DNA of 64,000 nt. Origin: Platycnemis pennipes (taxonomy: Eukaryota; Arthropoda; Insecta; Odonata; Platycnemididae). The stretch is from NCBI GenBank assembly GCA_933228895.1, contig OW121848.1:99715470-99779469 (forward strand), read 5' to 3'. Made by a program: the position numbers and the translations under genes. Positions 36,101 through 45,100 of the stretch are shown piece after piece. The notes below the pieces were generated by a model. The model searched no databases, was not told where the DNA came from, and worked only from the letters and a program-made list of their open reading frames with translations. Positions within the stretch are counted from its first letter, which is position 1, and each line of letters starts with the position of its first letter.

Positions 36101-39100
36101 GAGGGTGTGTGGCAGGGGATGAGGAACACCAAACATGCACTATTGACTGACTATGCAACGAAGAACTACCATGTAATGCTAACCATGCAACGAAGAGCTA
36201 CCACTACAGGCTACTCTAATCATATTTCGCCTACCTATAAATATGCTATGCCACCTATTATGTTTTCTAATGGTAAGAGGGAAATATGACATTGTAAACC
36301 TATCTGTATAACAAGCCATCTCTCTAATCTTATTTGTCTGGTCAAATCTATCATAATACGCAGGAGTCTTAATATATACCTAACATCTTCAGTAAAGTTT
36401 TCCGTTTTAAATTTCCTTCTGTGCATAAATGATATCAATAAGGGGGTAAAAAGTAAGATTCTATTTGCCGATGATGCAGTGGTCTACAGAGAAATTATTA
36501 GCCCAGCGATAAAGAATCTTTGCATGATGACATATGAGCAATTGAGAAATGGTGTGAAACGTGGCAGTTGGAAATAAATTTTTTTAAATGTGTGGTAATG
36601 AATTTTGAAAAAAGACTTCTCCCCCTAATACTTATTGCATACTAATGAATAATAAATTAATAAACATGGAGTCCGCTAAATATCTTGGAATGTTACTCAC
36701 ACATGATCTTTCTTGGGGTAAACACATAAGAGAAATTATGGGTCAAGCTAATCGTTAAACTGGGATTCAACTGGGTAATATGTAGATGCAAATATAGACT
36801 GGGATTCAGCAAAAGAGTATAGGGCAAACATGACGACCATGTACGAGAAATTAGCGACTTTTCCCTTGTTAGACCTTATTTAGAATACGCTGCCAGAATA
36901 CGGGGTTCTTTATCTAGACGTATCCCTCTAATTTTATCTTCATGGTGTAACCTGCTATTTTACGCTGGTATCGTTAAAATAACTGCTGCTTCTTGTGATA
37001 ACCCGTTAACCTTATATTTTTGCATGTGATGTATTTCAACTTATGATTTTATAATGATTCACATATTCTATTACTTTTAATATTTGTAATACTTTAAATA
37101 CAACAATAAACAGTGTAATAATTAAATGAACATCATCTTTTTGTGAAGACAAAACAACTATATTTTTTGGTCCCATAAGCAAAATTCTAAACGCTAATGT
37201 AAAATATAAAAAATGTAGTAAATTAAGGGAAACAGTAACTGAATATTAGTAGCGAAATGATACACTGGTATCGGCACGTCCTTATGAGTAGTTTCATGTA
37301 ATTAAACTCACTCTTCCATATGTGTTATAGAAATAGTCGTCAATATAAATTATAATTTTTAGCATTAAGGTAAGTTGCCTGGCAAGGCATGATCATTTTC
37401 AACAATAGCTTTTGAAAAGTTGTCTGTTGCAGCAGATACTCGGTGCCAATAGTATTTTTACATGAGCATCTGTCCCGGTACTTAACATCTCTGTTCTCCG
37501 CGCCGAAGTGGGCCTGCGCCGAGATGGCCCGCGCCGAGGTGGCTCGCGCCGAGATGGGCTTGCGCCGAGGTGGCTTGCGCCGAGACGGCCGCGCCGAGGT
37601 GGCTGCGCCGAAGTGTCCCATTCCCAAAAATCTGGGGGACAAACTGTTCTCTCCAACCAAGAAGAAAGCCAGCTAAGTCAAGGAATTCTTAAGTGCGCAG
37701 AATGGGGGATTCCCTTACAAGCAATAGATCTGCAGTTAGTCGTAAAGGAATTTTTGAATAGGATGGGACGACAAGAGAAAACATTTAAAGATAACTGCCC
37801 GGGAATGGAATGGGTGCGGGGATTTATGACGAGACGACCAGAACTCACAGTGCGTTTGGGGGAAAACGTTAAAAGGGCCCGTGCAGCAGTGACTAGAGAG
37901 GTTTTAGAACAATATTTTAAAAATTTACAACTGGCTTTGGATGGTGTTCCTCCAGAGAATATAGTAAACTATGACGAGACCAATTTTTGTGATGATCCCG
38001 GAAAATCTCGGGTGATTGTTAAGAGGGGAGAGAAACATCCATCAGTTGTTAAGGACACCAGCAAAACGAGTGTGTCTGTGATGATCGCAGCAGCTGCAAG
38101 CGGGGAATTGCTTCCACCGTACACAGTGTACAAAGCTGTTCACTTGTATCCTACGTGGGTAGAAGGTGGCATTGAGGGTGCAAGATTCAACAGGAACACC
38201 AGTGGATGGTTTGACATTGCTTGCTTTGAAGACTGGTTTAAAACAACGTGTGTGCCATTTTTCAAAAACAGGCAAGGGCCTAAACTTTTAATGGGAGATA
38301 ATCTTTCGAGTCACCTCTCAATAGAAGAGATTAGGTTGTGCCAAGAAATGGGAATAAATTTTGTTATGCTTCCTCCTAACGCGACGCATTTATACCAGCC
38401 TCTCGATCTTGCTTTTTTTAGACCCCTTAAGATCGCATGGCGAAAATGTCTTGATGAATGGAAACTTAAAAATCACGGGGTTCTTCCAAAAAGTGAGTTT
38501 CCCAGATTATTGAAATCTGCCTTTGATTCCATTGGATCTCACCTATCAGGCAATGTTTGTGAAGGGTTTAAAGCTGCGGGAATTTTCTCTTTCGACAAAA
38601 GTCGAGTTATTAACAAAGTTCCTTCTTTAAATCCTGAGGAAAATTCGGAAAATGCCGCCGGGGGATCTGCATGGTCAGATGCATTTCTGCAATGGTTAGC
38701 ATCATCCCGTGTAGAATCACCTGTGCTTAAAAAATCTAGGGGGAAAAAACTTCAAGTTCAGCCAGGGAAGAGTGTGAGTGCTGAATGCATGACTAAATCG
38801 TGCGTTGAGGAAGTGGGAGACGTTTCCTCGGAGAATAATGCATCGATTGACGAGATTAATGATTTGGCATCGCAGAATAACAATGCTACTGATGAGAGTA
38901 ATTTTGAAATTCCCGCCTCTTTCCCTGTAAATGCATTCATTTTATTAAAGTTCGAGACAAATAAACGCGACAGGCTCTTCGTGGGAAAAGTTATGGAAGT
39001 CTGTTCTAACAACAGATTCCGCGTTCAGTGTCTCCGGAAAAAAGCCACAGTCAAGGAGACTTATTTCAGATTTCCCGATGTTGCTGATGAGTGCCTAGTG

Positions 39101-42100
39101 CACAGAACGCAAATTGTTCGTCAGCTGGCTCCGCCAAGGGACTTACGAAGGGGCCGCTTCATTTTTAGTGGTTTAACGAACATTTATGATGTTGATTAAT
39201 TGATTTTGTCATGAATAGTATTGTTTGTCATTGTAATGATTTATTTTAATGCGTACGTGTATTTTTTTATTTTGCTAAGTTAAGTTCCCACTTCATCGAG
39301 GCGTGTCAAAGCTTTTGGTTGCATCCATCGGGGAGATTGAAATTTTTTGTTTTAATAGTGAACAATTAATGAGAAGACCATTTCATTGTACATTTGTTAA
39401 ATGCATCATTAAATATGTGATCCAAAGTTGATATATTTGGTTTATTTCATTTCAATATATTCCCGTCTTCATCATGAATTTTTTCAAACCTGCGAGATTT
39501 TACGCTCTTGTCGGTGTGATGTAGAGGTTTAAATAAAAGAAATATTAACCACTCAACAAATTTCTTTGGTTTTTAACAATGAAGCAAATTCACTTTCTCA
39601 ATTTTATCTATAGAATTACTATGTTAAATAACTAAATGCCTGGTCACAACCATCAATGCGACGATCATATAAATGTTTCGAATTTTTTTACAGTTCAATG
39701 ATTCGCTAATAAAAACATGTAACTAAAAGCCTCTTGCAGTCTTTTAACACAATGAAAATATTTATAAATTATTATTTTTAATATAAGAACATATTTAAAT
39801 AAATATATGTTCTTCCTATCGCCACGAAAGTGATTACTATGAACGAAAACGTAAATATTTTGCGCGTGTCCGAACTCGCCCCACTCCGTGAGGCGTGTTC
39901 GAATGGTGTCATTGAATATTTTTCCTAGTTTACAATAAAGCGACATCAGTTTATTTCTTTTCGCGATGTTTCTAAAGGTTTATAGATTTATAATTTCGAT
40001 TTCCGCGTAAATCGGCAAATACGTCGTTGCGCAAATAATGATTATATACAAAAAAGTGTCCGAACTACCCCAACTTATGGTACCTCCTTATGGTATTTGC
40101 CAAGCAGTAAGTGCTTTAACCCTTTGCGGTCCAACGTCGAGGCTGGCTCGACAGGCCTAGCTCTAGCAGCAGGTCCAACGTCGAGTTGAGCTTGACATCA
40201 GATGGCGCTGCGATTATGCGCATTTTATGTAATGTGCTGCCATCTTATGTCTTTTTTGTGAACTTCTAGTACCTTATGAAGCCTTTTCACCTATTTTGCA
40301 AATAGTATATCTTTCGGCTACTACTTGGATTCCACAAAAAAAATCGGACCGCAAAGGGTTAACCCATGAACTAGTGTAGATGGAGGTGTGGAGATGGTGC
40401 AGAGGTGCTATTACGCTCATCGTGAGTAATCTGAGGCTGTGACGATCAGAAAAAACTGCATCATATATTTTAATTTCCTAGTCTCATAGTAATATTTTTA
40501 GTTTCCTAGATGCTGTAGTGTGTGTGGCATCATAAGTTAATTCTCGGAAATATCTAATACAGCACGCTTCCCATTAAGCAGGGCTTGACTGATTTGGGAT
40601 GAGATGAAAAAATAGTCCCAGATATGATGGTTTTGCTGGGATGGAATGGGAACAAATTTTGGGACGAAGAGAAGTGTTGGGACGAGAAGGAAAAAAAAAC
40701 TTGATGAATATCGAAATCAAGACAATAATTCTAGAAGGAAAAAATTGTGTTATACATAAAGGTACAAGTAAAACTGGAGGTGGTAATATTATTGGGCATG
40801 AGGCGAGATGAAAATTCTTGGACGTAAAAATATTTGGGACGAAGGTTTGTTACCTTTTGTTCCAATCTGTGATATTTGGCAGAGAATTAGATATTTTGAT
40901 TCAATTATATTTCCGATGGAAACTTATCAAATATAAAACGGCTGCAGAAGCAATATAAATTCACTTGCCAGGGGCACACTAATTGTGAGCAGTGATTCAG
41001 GAGACTCACCATCATGGTCCTTTGATACCATTGATCTGGTCTAATGATCATGCTCACCATAATACAATGTTTTCATGTGCGTAACTGAATTCCCTGCAGC
41101 AGGAAAACCTTTGGTGTGGCCCAAATTAGCAATTTCGTATACTTGAACACAGCCTGCGAGAACTAATAGAAATGGGAGGGGGGGAAGGGTAGGAATGGGA
41201 GAGTAGGGGAGGGAGCGGGGGAACTGAGGGACAGATAGACGGATAATCCGACGGTCAGTTAACTAAATGTCGGATAATCGGCACTCTATTGTATATTAAA
41301 AGCAAGAGAAGTTGATATACATAATAAAATATTTCATACACACCTTAGTTTTGTAATATTCAGACACCATATTGTGAACAAAGTGAATCACATCTTCGTT
41401 TGTCAACAGCTCATTTTCAGGAAGAGCTTTTGCTACATCTTCAGCTATATTTTTTATGTGATGCATCCAACGCATAATGTGAGGAAATTCTTCAAAAAGG
41501 CCAATTGGCAACTCCGAATAATCACATTTTTCGATTTCAACTCCAGACACCAATAACCTGAATAAGGCCAAGTCTATTCCTGAGGCAGTGAAATTCATGA
41601 GATAGGAATGATCACCAAGATACTCATTAATCACATGGAGAATGGGAGGGGAAAAAAGGAGACTGCCATCTCTCTCCTTATCAATTTTTGAATCCTGAGG
41701 GAACAAAAATACATTATGTAAATCATGAATTAAAAATATCAAGCTAATGAACACATTGAAGTGAATAATTTAGTGTGGCCTAAGTTACTCTAGTATCTCA
41801 ATTGAAGAATTCCTTGTATCAGACTACATTATCATTATTTTACAGCCATCACACATCTTTTGAGTCATACAAAATTTTAATGAAATTGCATGCAAAAATC
41901 TACCATAGGCGAGAGATATTACATTATTTACCTAGGTAGAAATCTTTCCTCAATATCCTTCTCAACCTCAATGATACAACTATTACACAGAAACATTTGA
42001 TTGTAATTAAATTCAAGTTCACAGAACATTTGATATCATATGCAATATTTACTAAATTAATTTTATGTTATGCTTAACATGAATAAATTAATGCCAATAC

Positions 42101-45100
42101 CATGTCAAGCATGTGTCATTATTCCCTAAGACTACTTTATTGTAGACTTGGACCGATACCAATAGCGAGTATCGGCCATTTTCCTGATACTTCGATACTT
42201 TCGAGTACTCGTTTTTTTCGGATACTTTTATTCGAAAGTATTCATTCCGTGAAAATCATCTAAAAAAATATAATTTTGAAATCCTGCCTTCTTCAACTGA
42301 CTTACCACCGTGTCGCGTATTTGTTTACTCAGCTGCAATCTTCTTGACATTTAAAGTGAGACAAGGGCTTAGAATTGGCTATGGGAAAGCCTGAGGCAAA
42401 AATCTCAACCTCCTCCGAAAAGTAGACAAAAATCCACATGAGAAGAAAGTTTGCTGAAATAGCGGCAAAAATTAAACTTCTGCCGAACTCGATTTCAAAA
42501 AATATGAAATGCAAATAAAGTATTGTGGCATAGTCAAGTGGTATGATGTCAATGAATTCGCATTAGAAAATTTAAAATGAAGAAGAAGGTGCTCGCATGC
42601 CTCCAATATTCCATGCTCACGGAGAAAACCTGGTTTCATAAATTGACTAGAAAAACTTAAACGAATATAAGTAATAAGTAAATATTTGAAACTTATCGGA
42701 CATCATGGCAAAAGTGCGATTCATAATCTATCAAAATTTCCTTTCATTTGTGCATTTCGTATTGTTATGACAATCTCCAAATTGGCACTGGCCTCTGCAA
42801 CTCTAAGAAATTTTGTCCCAATTGGGACTTGAACTCGCACATTCAGTTAGTAACTTTTAAAGTGCCTTTTTAACTTTTAAAGCCATTCAGCTGCGACTAT
42901 TGTTCATGAGCATGTGGCCTACAAAGAATTTATAGGGAGGAAAATTCTATAGTTGCATTATTTTCACAAACCCAGCCTTATGTGGAAGAAAGCCATTTTC
43001 CTGCAAACCCTCTATACATTTAGAAAATAATTGCATCATTTGGATACCAAGTATGAGTCTTGATATGTCTCCTTGTCAGTATGGCCAGATTTAAATTAGT
43101 TGCAGACATACTGTATCTAATATACATATGCTGCATTCAGATGCCAAATGCCTTGGTGTTAATTTTTTCCACCACTATGTATATAATCGCAGGCAAAAGA
43201 GGAAGGTACTAATCTAAAACCACTGAATTATTTTGATTAATTAACATATTAAAACTTTAATGGAAAAGTGTAACAGTCATGAAAATATTTACCATACTTG
43301 ATGGCACATAAGATTCTCTTTTTTCTAAAATGGTGGTTCAAAATTTACCCCAAGGTCTTATGTGACAGTTTTTGACCTCAGAAACTTGCCCTACAGAAAA
43401 GGAGGCACATCTTATGTGCCCCATAATACGGTAATACATGACATTTGAAAAAAAAAGCTTCATCATACCCTTTTTGGTGGAAGATAAAACCCAAAAATGT
43501 CCCTTGGGTTTTCAGTGGACTGCTTGGTAAAATTAACATCTCTACTTTGCATAGGTTCAGACTTAAGGTGATTTGATCCCACAATTTCCACTTCCATCTC
43601 ATAGGCTAGTGCCATCACTCTAATATCTGCAGCCGACAAACAGTGATAATCACCAGTTTTCTTTGAAAAATCAGTGACTGGAAATAAAAGAGATTTTAAA
43701 AGACCATTTAATATTCTTCCACGGCCTTATAAAGAAAACCTCAAATACAGCTTCAACATAAACAAGCATCCATTGAGGGAGTAAACTTACCAAATTTTAT
43801 ACTCTCTGCATTTGGTTCCTTTATTTGTAAGTCATAGGGTAGGACCACTAGTTTCCTAATCTGAGATTTGGACGTCACCTCATCAACCACATTCTGAACA
43901 GTGTAAATGGCATCTCCAATATTCTGAAAATAATTTTAAAATCTGTTATTGTTAGATACGAACATCAAGTTATAATAAAAAAATAATAGATTGCAAATGG
44001 GGAACAACACAAATGAAAATTCTTTTCACTCTAGAATTCTAAAATTTTGCTGTGGAATGACACCCCAGAAATATGTTTTTCAACACATTTCGAAAACAAA
44101 CTTTTACCTAAGTTTTTCCAGATACTAATCTTCCTGTCCCATTTCGCACAACTGCCTTATTTTATAATTCATGAATTGTACTAGACATCTATAACATATT
44201 TTGCATTAAATTCTACTCAACTTCACAGTAATTTCTCAGTGACAATGTGAAACTTACACAAGGACTTCAAACTCATCGTTTCCAAAGATCTAAGTTACAT
44301 TATTTTCTGCTTACCACGACACTCATTACCAGCAAAGCAATTCATCCTTTGGCAGTAAAACACTGCGCATAGAGTGGATGTAAAGTTAGCATTGCCCTTG
44401 GGTATTGTACAAATAATACTTGAGAAAAAGTATCATCAGATGGTACTGAAATTGGCTGAGATTCAAGTCAGATATGCATATGGGGTGCTTCAGGAAGGGA
44501 GGAGAGAAATCAAGCAGCATGAGAACTAGCTGGTTTCATGGCAGGCAGAGGTTTGCAGCTTACATGTTTCATTACACCCAAATTCAGCTTACATGTGAAC
44601 ACCCAAATAACCTGCTCTCCATAATGCAACAAAGGAATTACCAAAATTCCAATGCCAACAGAGATTTGAACATGGGTTGGGAATGTTCAAGGAACTCAAA
44701 GATGCAATTAAACAAGACTCTAGGGCATAACCCCGCAGAAATGTATGCAATTGATCATAATGACATTCAACGTGCAATTGCACATTCTCCAATCATCAAT
44801 GTGGTTTCATTATTTTTTTAAAAATCAACATTATGAAAATTCATAGATTCCACCATATCACACTGATGCGACCACATATAAATAATAATATTGATTATGT
44901 ATTACTGCGACCACCCATAGTGTTGGTTTTAGTCTTGGTGAACACATTGCTCCTAGTGCACATTAATGATTGACAAAACAAATACTGGGCAGTAAAATAT
45001 ATTATTTTATATTAGTAGAAAAGCCATCATAAAATTTTAACTGCTAAGAAATATCAAAAAGTTGAAAGGATTCTCCGCAGTGAGCACGGGAGGGAATAAA

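Larger units (their letters stand above)
35155..40080 (+). mobile_element. Pogo-like transposon with long transposase ORF, interrupted by a nested element
   Basis: The ends CCGTAAGTTGGGG and CCCCAACTTATGG are inverted, with GTTCGGACAC/GTGTCCGAAC just inside. TA flanks both ends (35153-35154, 40081-40082). The transposase begins at 35556, is split by a 1.88-kb insert (35745-37625), and continues to 39199. Without the insert it would be about 3.05 kb. Confidence 0.9.

Noticed and set aside
37443..37676. ORF joining the GC-rich array to the pogo transposase in a second frame
   Set aside because: The Ala/Arg/Glu-rich part is repeat-derived, and the frame ends before the catalytic domain.
44474..44821. 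115-codon plus-strand ORF
   Set aside because: No recognisable domain, no splice signals, and it runs opposite to NOB1 inside its intron; not supported as a gene.
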